The notes under the pieces: model-generated | The model's input: the letters and a program-made list of their open reading frames with translations, nothing else | Told to the model about the DNA's origin: nothing | Database searches by the model: none | Source: an uncultured bacterium | GTDB taxonomy: Bacteria; Planctomycetota; UBA8108 | DNA: 35,441 bases | NCBI GenBank assembly: GCA_913042995.1 | Contig: CAJWMA010000005.1 | Span: forward strand, 1-35,441 | Direction of reading: 5' to 3' | Shown here: one piece after another, positions 27,178-35,441 of the stretch | Layout: every line of letters begins with the position of its first letter | How positions within the stretch are numbered: position 1 is the first letter of the stretch | Made by a program: the position numbers and the translations under genes

Positions 27178-27287
27178 TCCGCCATCCGCCCGGTTGGTAA
27201 AGAAGCGCTCTTCAACAGGCGTAATCTGTCGTATCATTTGGTACTGAATGTGGAGCGTCCATAACGTTCAGAGAGACCTGGAGTGAC

Positions 27288-27860
27288 ATGCTGAATCCCG
27301 GAGAGTTCAAGAGAGGCCAGATCATCGATATCGATGGTCAGCCCTGCCTGATCGAAAAGATCGTCATGCAAACCCCGTCATCGCGCGGCGGAAACACCAT
27401 CTGGAAGGTTCGCGCAAGGAACCTTCGAACCAAGCAGAAGGTCGACAAACCCTTCCGCAGCGGAGATACGGCAAGCGAGCCGGACTTCGAAAAACGATAT
27501 GTACAGTTCCTCTACCGGGACACCAGAGACCTGCACTTCATGGACATGGACAGCTATGATCAGTTTGCTCTGCCGATCGATGGTTACAGTCAAGAGGCCG
27601 ACTACCTGACCGACAACCTCGAGGGCATTCGCTCCCTCGTCCTGGAAGACGAGGTGATCGGGATCGAGCTGCCCCTGACGGTGGATATTGTCATCACCGA
27701 ATGCGATCCCGCGGTGAAAGGGAACTCCGCGACCGCAAGACAGAAAAATGCCACCCTCGAGACCGGCCTGGTGATCCAGGTCCCCGAACATATATCCAGC
27801 GGGGAGAATGTTCGAGTCGACACGGTGAACGGAAAATTCATCGGCCGCGCGAAGGATTGA
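27288..27860 (+). CDS. efpL: Elongation factor P-like protein (EfpL/YeiP type)
   Basis: [43 protein letters not shown] and [34 protein letters not shown] resemble YeiP/EfpL ([49 protein letters not shown], recalled from E. coli) more than canonical EF-P. Confidence 0.85.
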   Translation: [190 protein letters not shown]

Positions 27861-27867
27861 CCGAGAC

Positions 27868-28311
27868 TCAAGCCTCGCTCGAGTTGACGGCCGGAGCCGC
27901 CTCAAAGCTGCCCTCAACCGGCTCACGTCCGCTGAAACCCGATGTCAGCTCGTGCCAGTGATCAATGGTCTCTTCGCCCAGCTTCCAGCAGAGGTAGACA
28001 ACCCGGTCTTCAAGACGCGCCGGAAAATCAACCAGCCCGATGTTGGGATCCTTGAGCTCCACGCCCAGGCTCGAGAGCTCCTCGACAAACCCGGCCCGCT
28101 CATCCGCAAGATCATGGAGGCGGTCCTGGAGCTCCTCGAGACGTTCGATGGCGGCCTCATCCTCGGCCTCCTGGCGAATCTCGAGATAGGCCTCCTTCAT
28201 TCTCTCCGTCTTCTCGACGATGTCCCTGACAATCCTGGAGACCAGGGGGAGAGTGCTTCTCGCCTCCTCCAGCCCGAAGAGTTTCTGTTCCCTGCAGATC
28301 GTAGTCATCAC
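27868..28311 (-). CDS. DUF2203 domain-containing protein
   Basis: LFGLEEARSTLPLVSRIVRDIVEK...DPNIGLVDFPARLEDRVVYLCWKLGEETIDHWHELTSGFSGREPV: characteristic DUF2203 C-terminal motif. Confidence 0.9.
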   Translation of the reverse strand: MMTTICREQKLFGLEEARSTLPLVSRIVRDIVEKTERMKEAYLEIRQEAEDEAAIERLEELQDRLHDLADERAGFVEELSSLGVELKDPNIGLVDFPARLEDRVVYLCWKLGEETIDHWHELTSGFSGREPVEGSFEAAPAVNSSEA

Positions 28312-28405
28312 CTAACGCTTATCCTCCAGGTATCGTTGCCGCGGCCATTCTCTCCCAGCAGAGCCTGACAATCAATAGCTGAGGGCTGGAGGCGGCGCGC
28401 CGCTT

Positions 28406-29269
28406 TCAAAACAGATCGGAAAACCCCTTGACCGCAGGGGTGAGCTCTTCTCCCCGCCTGGTAACCAGGTAGATGTACTGGCGCGGATAGTAGGCCTTGA
28501 GGCTCCTGATGTGCAGATCCTGGCGCACCGCATCGATGTTGAGATTATGAATGATGGAGATGCCGTAGCCGAGACTGACATAGTTGATGATCAGGTCAGT
28601 TGAACCCAGCTCCATAACGGCGGAAATCTTCAGCTTTTGATGCTCGAAGGGCCGATCGATGAGTCGACGGGTGTCGGTGTCCTGGGTATAGGACAGAAAC
28701 GGGTATTCGGTTATGTCACTGAGCGCGATCTTGCGGCGATGGCTCAGCGGATGGTTGACCGGCGTGATCAGAATCATCTCACAAGGCGCCACCGGCCGAG
28801 CCTCGAGGTCATCGCGCAGAGGATCGATCAGGATGATACCAACATCGGTCCGCGCCTTGCCGACCGACTCGATAATCTCCGCGGTACGCATATTGTGAAT
28901 GCTGATCTCTACCTTGGGGAAAAGGTTCCTGTATCTCCCAAGCAGGGGCGGAAGCATGTGGGTCGCCACGGACTGGTTGGTCGAAATCGTCAGGCTCGTG
29001 CCTTCATACTGCGCATGACCACTGAAGACCGCGTCGATCTCCTCCTCGGTCGTAAACAGCTTTTCAGCCATCTCATAGAGCACCTGCCCCTCCCTGGTGG
29101 GCGTGACGCCGCGCGGATGGCGCTCGAGCAATTGCAGCCCCATCTCCTGCTCCAGGTTCTTCACCTGGAGGCTTATGCTGGGTTGAGAGAGGCGTAAACG
29201 GCGCGCCGCGGCTGTGAAACCTCCCTGCTGTACAACCGTGTAGAAGCCCCGAAGGCGGTTCAGATCCAT
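28406..29269 (-). CDS. LysR-family transcriptional regulator
   Basis: MDLNRLRGFYTVVQQGGFTAAARRLRLSQPSISLQVKNLEQEMGLQLLERHPRGVTPTREG (LysR HTH) plus LysR substrate-binding region; Shine-Dalgarno ggaggg on the minus strand. Confidence 0.96.
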   Translation of the reverse strand: MDLNRLRGFYTVVQQGGFTAAARRLRLSQPSISLQVKNLEQEMGLQLLERHPRGVTPTREGQVLYEMAEKLFTTEEEIDAVFSGHAQYEGTSLTISTNQSVATHMLPPLLGRYRNLFPKVEISIHNMRTAEIIESVGKARTDVGIILIDPLRDDLEARPVAPCEMILITPVNHPLSHRRKIALSDITEYPFLSYTQDTDTRRLIDRPFEHQKLKISAVMELGSTDLIINYVSLGYGISIIHNLNIDAVRQDLHIRSLKAYYPRQYIYLVTRRGEELTPAVKGFSDLF

Positions 29270-29289
29270 TTGAACCCTCCATCAGCTGC

Positions 29290-29306
29290 CATAGTTTAAA
29301 ACTATG
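29290..29306. promoter_or_regulatory. Perfect palindrome CATAGTTT-A-AAACTATG, candidate LysR-type (T-N11-A) operator
   Basis: Exact 8+1+8 inverted repeat in the AT-rich intergenic region between divergent lysR-family gene and panD; contains ATAGTTTAAAACTAT (T-N11-A). Confidence 0.7.
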
Positions 29307-29411
29307 GATAAGCATAACATTTATTTATTAGATTTATATTCGTTTCTTCCTTATTTTCTTCTTCTGCCCGTTTCTTCTCCGTGACAAAACCACTCGCAGC
29401 GACAGAAAACC

Positions 29412-29774
29412 TTGAACCGCAGGCTCCTCAAGTCAAAGATCCACCGCGCCCGGGTAACCGGAGCCGACCTGGACTATACCGGTAGCGTAACGGTAGACGC
29501 CGATCTGCTGGATGCCGCCGACATCCTCGAGCACGAGGAGGTCCACATCTACAACCTCACCAATGGCTCGCGGCTGTCGACCTATGCGATCCCGGGCCCC
29601 GCGGGCTCAGGAACCATCTGTATCAATGGAGCGGCGGCGCACCTCTGCCGCGCAGACGACCTGGTCATCCTCGCCAGCTACGCCGAATATGATGAGAGCG
29701 AGCTCTGCGGCCATGAACCCACGCTCATCATGGTCGATGAAAAGAACCGGTTTCGACAGGAGGCAACCGCATGA
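29412..29774 (+). CDS. panD: Aspartate 1-decarboxylase (TTG start)
   Basis: [38 protein letters not shown]: PanD N-terminus with Gly-Ser self-cleavage site; [28 protein letters not shown]. Confidence 0.96.
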   Translation: MNRRLLKSKIHRARVTGADLDYTGSVTVDADLLDAADILEHEEVHIYNLTNGSRLSTYAIPGPAGSGTICINGAAAHLCRADDLVILASYAEYDESELCGHEPTLIMVDEKNRFRQEATA

Positions 29775-30640
29775 GCCGCCTGCCCGAACCCGGCAACCCC
29801 CGCCCCGCGGGAGACAAGGTCACCTCGACGGGACTGAAGACCCGCAAGCTGACCGGCGAAAAAATCACCGCCCTGACCGCATTCGATTGCCTGGGAGCCT
29901 CGATTCTCGATGAGGCGGGAGTTGACCTGATCCTCATCGGAGACAGCCTCGCGAATACATCCCTGGGCTACGAAACCACGCTGCCGGTGTCGATGGAGGA
30001 GATGCTGTCAGCCGTCAGGGCCGTCAAGCGCGGCGCCAGCCGGGCCATGCTGGTCGCCGACATGCCCTTTGGCAGCTACCAGGTATGCATCGAAGACTCC
30101 CTCGCCAACGCCATCGAGTTTCTCAAGGCCGGGGCGGAGGCCGTCAAGCTCGAAGGCGGAGCCTCCCGAAGCCGGCTGGTGTCCGAGCTCTCCGGCAACG
30201 GGATCCCGGTCATGGGACACATCGGGCTCACCCCGCAGTCGGTCCACGCCATGGGCGGCTACAAGGTACAGGGGAAAATACGGGAAGATGCCCTGCGCCT
30301 GCTCGATGATGCTCTCGCCCTGGAGGCCGCGGGCGCCTTCTGCCTGGTGCTCGAGGGCATCCCCGCTCCGCTGGCCGCGCAGATCACCGGCGCCCTTGAA
30401 ATACCGACGATCGGCATTGGAGCCGGGGCGGGATGCGATGGCCAGATCCTCGTTTTTTCCGATTTATTGGGCCTCAGCGCGGGACAAAAACCAAAATTTG
30501 TCCGCCAATATGCCGAGCTTCGCTCCCTGGCCATCAGGGCGATCGAGAGCTATTGCCAGGACGTTCGAGAAGGCGATTTCCCTTCTGCCAGCGAGACTTA
30601 CGGAAAAAACCCGGAAAAACACACCGAGAAACCCGCCTGA
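29771..30640 (+). CDS. panB: 3-methyl-2-oxobutanoate hydroxymethyltransferase
   Basis: [118 protein letters not shown] overlap with panD. Confidence 0.97.
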   Translation: MSRLPEPGNPRPAGDKVTSTGLKTRKLTGEKITALTAFDCLGASILDEAGVDLILIGDSLANTSLGYETTLPVSMEEMLSAVRAVKRGASRAMLVADMPFGSYQVCIEDSLANAIEFLKAGAEAVKLEGGASRSRLVSELSGNGIPVMGHIGLTPQSVHAMGGYKVQGKIREDALRLLDDALALEAAGAFCLVLEGIPAPLAAQITGALEIPTIGIGAGAGCDGQILVFSDLLGLSAGQKPKFVRQYAELRSLAIRAIESYCQDVREGDFPSASETYGKNPEKHTEKPA

Positions 30641-30766
30641 TTTTCCGCCGCCGGAAACGCCGGATCGCCCGCTACAGGGCCAACCCCTCCCGCCAATTTC
30701 CTTTGATTTTAACCACCCGATTGGACATGCTTGGCCCTCGATCTGAACTCGTTTCGAGGTTAATTG

Positions 30767-31147
30767 GTGGTCTCTATACAGGATGAAAACATCGTCTTTC
30801 TGGAGCTGACACTCCGAAAGATCCAGGACTCCGTCTTGTCGGCTGAGATCGTTCAGACCGGGCACAATGCCGCGGTACGCAAAGCGATTCACGCCTGGGC
30901 CGACCTGCGCGGCGCCTCGATTGAAGACCGGGTCAGAAGAGAGATCACGACCTATCACATCGAAAATCCCTCGACGGATTCCTTGAAGCCTTCCGAGCGG
31001 CTGCTCGGCAGGGTTCTCGATCACTACCTTGACCAGTATTGCCAGGCCGGGCAAAGTGTCTTTGGTGAACGCCTTGTTGTGGATGTAGCCATGGGACAGG
31101 TGTCGGGACCACACGGCATCACCGAACACCTGAATACAATCGCCTGA
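30767..31147 (+). CDS. Hypothetical protein, about 126 aa
   Basis: GTG or TTG start; MVSIQDENIVFLELTLRKIQDSVLSAEIVQTGHNAAVRKAIHAWADLRGASIEDRVRREITTYHIENPSTDSLKPSERLLGRVLDHYLDQ; fills the gap between panB and the M42 gene in the transcribed direction. Confidence 0.6.
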   Translation: MVSIQDENIVFLELTLRKIQDSVLSAEIVQTGHNAAVRKAIHAWADLRGASIEDRVRREITTYHIENPSTDSLKPSERLLGRVLDHYLDQYCQAGQSVFGERLVVDVAMGQVSGPHGITEHLNTIA

Positions 31148-31220
31148 CCGGCATCGGGCCGGACCGCCCTCCAGCCCGGATGAGTACAGCTCTAATTGAA
31201 AGCAGCAGGGGAATAAAAAC

Positions 31221-32303
31221 ATGAGTCGCTCTGAGCAGGACATGAAAGATCTCCTGCGCTCTCTCACCCTCGCCGCCGGCGCGCCCGGCGCTGAAGATGA
31301 GGTGCGCGCCCTGGTTCGCGAAAACCTCGGGGGAATCGGTGAGCTCTCCTACGACAGCCTTGGCAGCATCCTCTGCGAAAAATCCGGAGAGGCGGACTCC
31401 CCCAGGGTGATGATCGACGGGCACATGGATGAGGTCGGCTTCATGGTGCAGAGCATCACGAAGGAAGGAAGGATCAACTTCGTTCCGCTAGGAGGCTGGT
31501 GGGCCCATGTTCTCCTGAGCCAGAGGGTCGACATCGTCACCGCCGGCGGCAAGGTGCCGGGAGTCATCGGCTCGACCCCGCCGCATTTTCTCAGCGGAAA
31601 GAAACGCGAGCAGCTCCTCGGGCTCGAGGATATGTACATCGACATCGGCGCCGCCAGCGAAGAGGAAGTCTCCGGGATGGGTGTCCGGATCGGCGACACC
31701 ATCGTCCCCCACGCCGAGTTTACCGAGCTGAAGGATCCCGACATCCTCAGCTCGAAAGCCTTCGACAACAGGGTCGGGATCGGGCTCATGATCGAGGCCC
31801 TGCTGGAATTCTCTTCGCGAGACCATCCCAATACGATCATCGGCGTCGGCGCCGCCCAGGAAGAGATCGGCTGCCGCGGGGCCGTGACCGCCTGCGAAAA
31901 GGCCGCCCCCGATGTGGGAATCGTCCTCGAGGGCACCCCGGCGGATGACATCCCAGGCTTCAACGAACCCCAGGCCATCCTCGGCAAGGGACCGCAGATC
32001 CGCTTCTACGACCCCACGGCGATCTCCAACAGGAGACTTGCCGAGCTCGTCGCCGCGATCGCTGAGAAGGCGGGCATCGAGATCCAGCTCGCGGTGCGGC
32101 GAAGCGGCGGAACCGATGCGAAGAGCATTCACCTGCACCGCGCCGGCGTACCCACGGTCGTGATCGGAGTCCCTGCAAGGTACATCCACAGCCACGTAAG
32201 CCTTATCAGCTGGCAGGACTACCTCAACACCGGCCGGCTCGTCCGCGAGCTGATCGCGGGGCTTGATTCCGCCGCGGTCGAGAGCCTCACCGACTTCAGC
32301 TGA
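31221..32303 (+). CDS. M42 family metallopeptidase (glutamyl aminopeptidase/endoglucanase-like)
   Basis: VMIDGHMDEVGFMVQSITKEGRINFVPLGGW; SSKAFDNRVGIGLMIEAL; GVGAAQEEIGCRGAVTA; RRSGGTDAKSIHLHRAGVPTVVIGVPARYIHSHVSLI. Confidence 0.95.
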   Translation: MSRSEQDMKDLLRSLTLAAGAPGAEDEVRALVRENLGGIGELSYDSLGSILCEKSGEADSPRVMIDGHMDEVGFMVQSITKEGRINFVPLGGWWAHVLLSQRVDIVTAGGKVPGVIGSTPPHFLSGKKREQLLGLEDMYIDIGAASEEEVSGMGVRIGDTIVPHAEFTELKDPDILSSKAFDNRVGIGLMIEALLEFSSRDHPNTIIGVGAAQEEIGCRGAVTACEKAAPDVGIVLEGTPADDIPGFNEPQAILGKGPQIRFYDPTAISNRRLAELVAAIAEKAGIEIQLAVRRSGGTDAKSIHLHRAGVPTVVIGVPARYIHSHVSLISWQDYLNTGRLVRELIAGLDSAAVESLTDFS

Positions 32304-32330
32304 CCGCCTCTGCGCGCCGAAGAGCCGGGA

Positions 32331-33362
32331 TCATTTGAAACCGGCGCCCCGGGTCAGCGTCTTGATCCTGCACAGGTACATGTCCGAGGTCAGGTAGAGA
32401 ACGCTGCCGTCGTTGCCCCAGCCCACGTTGGCAATCCTCTCACCAGTGACGATACGGCCCAGCAGCTTTCCCTCCGGCGAGATCACCAGCACGCCGCCGG
32501 GACCCGTCGCGAAGACATTGCCCTTCGCATCGACCTTCAGCCCATCTCCTCCACCGCGGGAGATGTTCTCCTGCTTCGAAGAGTCGAAAAAGGCCCGGGG
32601 CGAACCCAGGCTCCCATCTTCTTTCACCGGAAAGGCCCTCCAGACGGGATCACGGCCATCGCTGTTGGCCACGTAGAGTGTCTTATGGTCCGGTGAAAAG
32701 GCGATCCCGTTCGGCCGGGAGATCTCCTTCGATTGCAGGGTGACCGTCCCATCCTTCCGCAGACGATAGACGCCGCAGAAATCGATCTCGCGCATCGGAT
32801 CCTTCTCCCTCCGGGGCAGCCCGTAGATCGGATCGGTAAAGAAAATATCGCCGTTGCCGCGAATCGCCAGGTCGTTCGGGCTGTTGAAGCGCTTGCCGTT
32901 CCAGCGGTCGGCCAGGGTGACCTTGCCGCCCCCGGCGGTGAGCACGGAGATTCTCCGGTCGCCGTGTTCACAGGAGACCAGCCGGCCCTTCGCATCGAGC
33001 GCGAGCCCGTTGCTGCCGGGCTCGCGGCCGTAATCCGCCGCCCCCGTATAGCCGGAGGGCTTGAGGAAGAGCGATGAGCCGACGCCCTCCTGCCACTTGA
33101 TGACCGAGTTGGGCGGAATATCCGAAAACAAAACGTAGCCGCCGAACTTGTTGCCCTTCTCCGGAACCCAGACCGGCCCCTCGGCCCAGTCAAACCCGCC
33201 GCAGAGAACCTCGATGACGGCATCCTTTGAGATCAACCCATCCAGGGTCGAATCGAAGCGATCGACGCGGCCGATCCTGGCGAAGTTGGTGGTGTTCTGA
33301 GACCAAACCATCGAGGGAAGGATGGCGACGAATAGCGCTGCGGCGGCCAGGGCTGTTTTCAT
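32331..33362 (-). CDS. SMP-30/gluconolactonase/LRE family protein, secreted
   Basis: Signal peptide MKTALAAAALFVAILPSMVWSQ; EVLCGGFDWAEGPVWVPE, SNGLALDAKGRLVSCEHGDRRI, NSPNDLAIRGNGDIFFTDPIYGL, RPNGIAFSPDHKTLYVANSD. Confidence 0.93.
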   Translation of the reverse strand: MKTALAAAALFVAILPSMVWSQNTTNFARIGRVDRFDSTLDGLISKDAVIEVLCGGFDWAEGPVWVPEKGNKFGGYVLFSDIPPNSVIKWQEGVGSSLFLKPSGYTGAADYGREPGSNGLALDAKGRLVSCEHGDRRISVLTAGGGKVTLADRWNGKRFNSPNDLAIRGNGDIFFTDPIYGLPRREKDPMREIDFCGVYRLRKDGTVTLQSKEISRPNGIAFSPDHKTLYVANSDGRDPVWRAFPVKEDGSLGSPRAFFDSSKQENISRGGGDGLKVDAKGNVFATGPGGVLVISPEGKLLGRIVTGERIANVGWGNDGSVLYLTSDMYLCRIKTLTRGAGFK

Positions 33363-33495
33363 AGGACTTCTTTCTTCCTTTGGTAAAGATCAGCCAACGA
33401 CTATGCGGACTGAAAATGGCGTCTGTAGTGAACTTGCGCGATCATCTTGGAAAGAAAAATTGCAGGCCTCCTCGCCGAGGGGCTCCCCGGATCCT

Positions 33496-34386
33496 TCATC
33501 TATTGAAGAGAAGGTTCCAGGCCAGCCCCGGGCTCTCGACACGGAAGGAGATAATTCGTCTGTGCTCCACCTCGGTAACGTAGGCGGTGCGGCCATCCGG
33601 ACCGCCGAAGCAGATGTTGCTCGGCTTCTTGCCCAGCACGTCGATCTCCGCAAGCACCTCTCCCGCCGGGGACAGCTTGACCACGGTCCCCTTGCCGTAG
33701 CGGGTAACGTAGAGGTTGCCATCGACATCGCAGCGCATGCCGTCAAAACCATGGTCCTCGAAGCTCTTGAAGAGCTTCTTGCCGGAAAGATTGCCTTCGG
33801 AATCGATGGCGAAGGACCAGATCTTGCGCTGAACGCTCTCGTTGACGTACAGGGTCCGGCCATCGGGGCTGAGATCGATCCCGTTCGTCGTCCCCATTCC
33901 CTCGCCGAGGCGGACCGTGCGGCCATCTACCGTGACCTTCCAGAGCTGGCCGGTCTTCGCAGACCAGTTCGGATCGCTGGCATAAAGCGTACCGTCAGAG
34001 CTGATCGCAAGGTCATTGGGCTGGTTCATCATCGAGTTGGACGCAAAAACAACCGGCTTCGAGGTCCCGTGAGCGACCCTGAACACCTGGTGATTGACGT
34101 AGTCGGCAATATACATATTGCCGGAGCGGTCGAAGCGGATTCCATTGCCGACACTGTCAGCCGGCAGCTTGAGAAAGACCTCTCCTTTTCCCGAAGGGGA
34201 AATTCGGCCGATCGTACCCTGCTCGGTAAAGTTAACGGCATAGATGGATCCATCCGGGCCGCAAGCCGGCCCCTCGATCCCGGGGGTGAACTCGTCCGCT
34301 CTCGTCAACGCGCGAGCCGTGTAGAGCGGCGTAGAGCAGCCCGCCAGAAGAAGAATACACAGCAGCAAACCGGCTGAACGAACCAT
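33496..34386 (-). CDS. SMP-30/gluconolactonase-like beta-propeller lipoprotein
   Basis: ATG 34386 gives MVRSAGLLLCILLLAGCSTPLYTARA (lipobox LAGC); NQPNDLAISSDGTLYASDPNW, GTTNGIDLSPDGRTLYVNESVQRKIWSFAID, GFDGMRCDVDGNLYVTRYGKGTV. Confidence 0.9.
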   Translation of the reverse strand: MVRSAGLLLCILLLAGCSTPLYTARALTRADEFTPGIEGPACGPDGSIYAVNFTEQGTIGRISPSGKGEVFLKLPADSVGNGIRFDRSGNMYIADYVNHQVFRVAHGTSKPVVFASNSMMNQPNDLAISSDGTLYASDPNWSAKTGQLWKVTVDGRTVRLGEGMGTTNGIDLSPDGRTLYVNESVQRKIWSFAIDSEGNLSGKKLFKSFEDHGFDGMRCDVDGNLYVTRYGKGTVVKLSPAGEVLAEIDVLGKKPSNICFGGPDGRTAYVTEVEHRRIISFRVESPGLAWNLLFNR

Positions 34387-34515
34387 TCCGTGATCTCCAT
34401 GGCATAGAAGGAAAAAACCCCGGCACGCGGCCCGCCCGGCGCGAACCCGTCCCATGCGCGAAATTGTACGCCATCAGACAGCCGCGGAACAGGCCGGGAG
34501 AGAACGGTACGGTTC

Positions 34516-34545
34516 TTGACATCCGGGCAGGCCTGCAAATAGCAT
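34516..34545 (+). promoter_or_regulatory. Candidate sigma70-type promoter of the CXXCH cytochrome gene
   Basis: TTGACA (34516-34521), 18-nt spacer, TAGCAT (34540-34545), about 70 nt upstream of the ATG at 34618. Confidence 0.4.
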
Positions 34546-34617
34546 CCGGGTTCGGTTTCTTCCGCGGAGAGTTCCTTCGCGAGACCGCAGCCAAACACCC
34601 TGCAAGGAGACAAGCTC

Positions 34618-35004
34618 ATGAAGTTTAACACCAGGATCATCACGGCCTCGCTGGCCGGCGCCATCCTCACCTTTGGCCTCGCCGGCACCGCCGGCGCCGA
34701 CTCCAAGCCGAAATACACCATCAAGCAGATCATGAAAGATGGCCTCAAGGGGGGGCTGGCTAAAAAGGTCATCGAGGGCAAGGCTACCAGCCAGGAAAAG
34801 ATCCAGCTGCTTGATTACACTATCGCCCTCTACGAGACCAAGCCCAAGAAGGGCGACCCGGCCGGCTGGACGAAACTCACCGGCGATCTTGTCGCCGCGG
34901 CCGCCAAGGTGGCAATCGATCCCAAAGCCGGCACCGCGGCTCTCGGCAAGGCAGTCAACTGCAAGGCCTGTCACAATAAGCACAAATACGACAAGCCCAA
35001 GTAA
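34618..35004 (+). CDS. Small secreted monoheme c-type cytochrome (cytochrome c'/class II-like)
   Basis: Signal peptide [27 protein letters not shown]; single C-terminal CKACH followed by [15 protein letters not shown] Shine-Dalgarno upstream. Confidence 0.8.
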   Translation: MKFNTRIITASLAGAILTFGLAGTAGADSKPKYTIKQIMKDGLKGGLAKKVIEGKATSQEKIQLLDYTIALYETKPKKGDPAGWTKLTGDLVAAAAKVAIDPKAGTAALGKAVNCKACHNKHKYDKPK

Positions 35005-35069
35005 ACACATCCAAACCACTGATCCGGGCCTGCCCCGGCTTTTTACTACTGAAGGAAAGTGACATATTC

Positions 35070-35441
35070 ATGATGCGGTTCCCCCGATCGAAGCTCAGCC
35101 TCCAGGCCCTCGTGATCCTGTTGGGCATCTCAGCTGTTTCTGAAGCGGCCGAGAAGCGCCCGAACATTCTCTTCATCTTCACCGATGACCACGCCCCCCA
35201 CGCCATTGGCGCCTACGGCTCGAAGATCAACAAGACGCCCAATATGGACAGGCTCGCTCGCGAGGGAATGATCTTCCACAACAGCTTCTGCACCAACTCG
35301 ATCTGCGGACCGAGCCGAGCCGTGATCCTGACCGGCAAGCACAGCCATCTCAATGGCTTCATGACCAATGGCAACACCTTTGATGGCTCCCAGCAGACCT
35401 TTCCCAAGCTGATGCGCAAGGCCGGCTACCAGACCGCCATG
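35070..35441 (+). CDS. Sulfatase (N-terminal part, truncated by window end)
   Basis: Not in ORF track (no stop in window). [100 protein letters not shown] metal site and CxPSR formylglycine motif (CGPSR). Confidence 0.95.
   Translation, partial: MMRFPRSKLSLQALVILLGISAVSEAAEKRPNILFIFTDDHAPHAIGAYGSKINKTPNMDRLAREGMIFHNSFCTNSICGPSRAVILTGKHSHLNGFMTNGNTFDGSQQTFPKLMRKAGYQTAM

Noticed and set aside
26215-27237. 340-aa minus-strand ORF opposite beta-RFAP synthase
   Set aside because: Antisense to a clear coupled operon gene; no motif support.
1-35441. CRISPR arrays, transposases, phage genes, toxin-antitoxin pairs or tRNA genes
   Set aside because: Looked for direct-repeat/spacer periodicity, integrase/transposase motifs and cloverleaf-like segments by eye; none convincing, though short RNAs could be missed without a covariance search.

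Overview
High-GC, gene-dense bacterial chromosomal segment, probably Planctomycetota. That assignment is inferred from tandem DUF1080/KDH, sulfatase, CotH, SMP-30 and dockerin-tailed secreted proteins together with a tetrahydromethanopterin (H4MPT)-type gene. About 30 CDS are supportable. The left edge is a minus-strand hydantoinase/5-oxoprolinase ORF that the ORF track misses because it has no stop in the window; it reads from a HyuA-type region into the start of a HyuB-type domain. The right edge is a truncated sulfatase. In between: three large secreted multidomain proteins with two-repeat dockerin-like C-termini, a DUF1080 tandem protein, a thioredoxin-like protein, a PfkB kinase, HemF, TrpS, a PmtA-like methyltransferase, a four-gene ABC exporter operon, a DUF3311+SSS symporter pair, a CotH protein, a coupled pabA/trpG - DUF447 - beta-RFAP synthase operon, an EfpL (YeiP-type) EF-P paralogue, DUF2203, a LysR regulator divergent from panD-panB with a perfect palindrome between them, an M42 peptidase, two SMP-30 proteins and a small CXXCH cytochrome. 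No tRNA, rRNA, CRISPR array or transposase was recognised. The best leads are the H4MPT mini-operon, the LysR/palindrome/panDB arrangement, the mirrored domain architecture and shared C-terminal module of the secreted proteins, the insertion in the SSS symporter, and several orphan proteins. All family calls come from reading motifs by eye; no database search was run.
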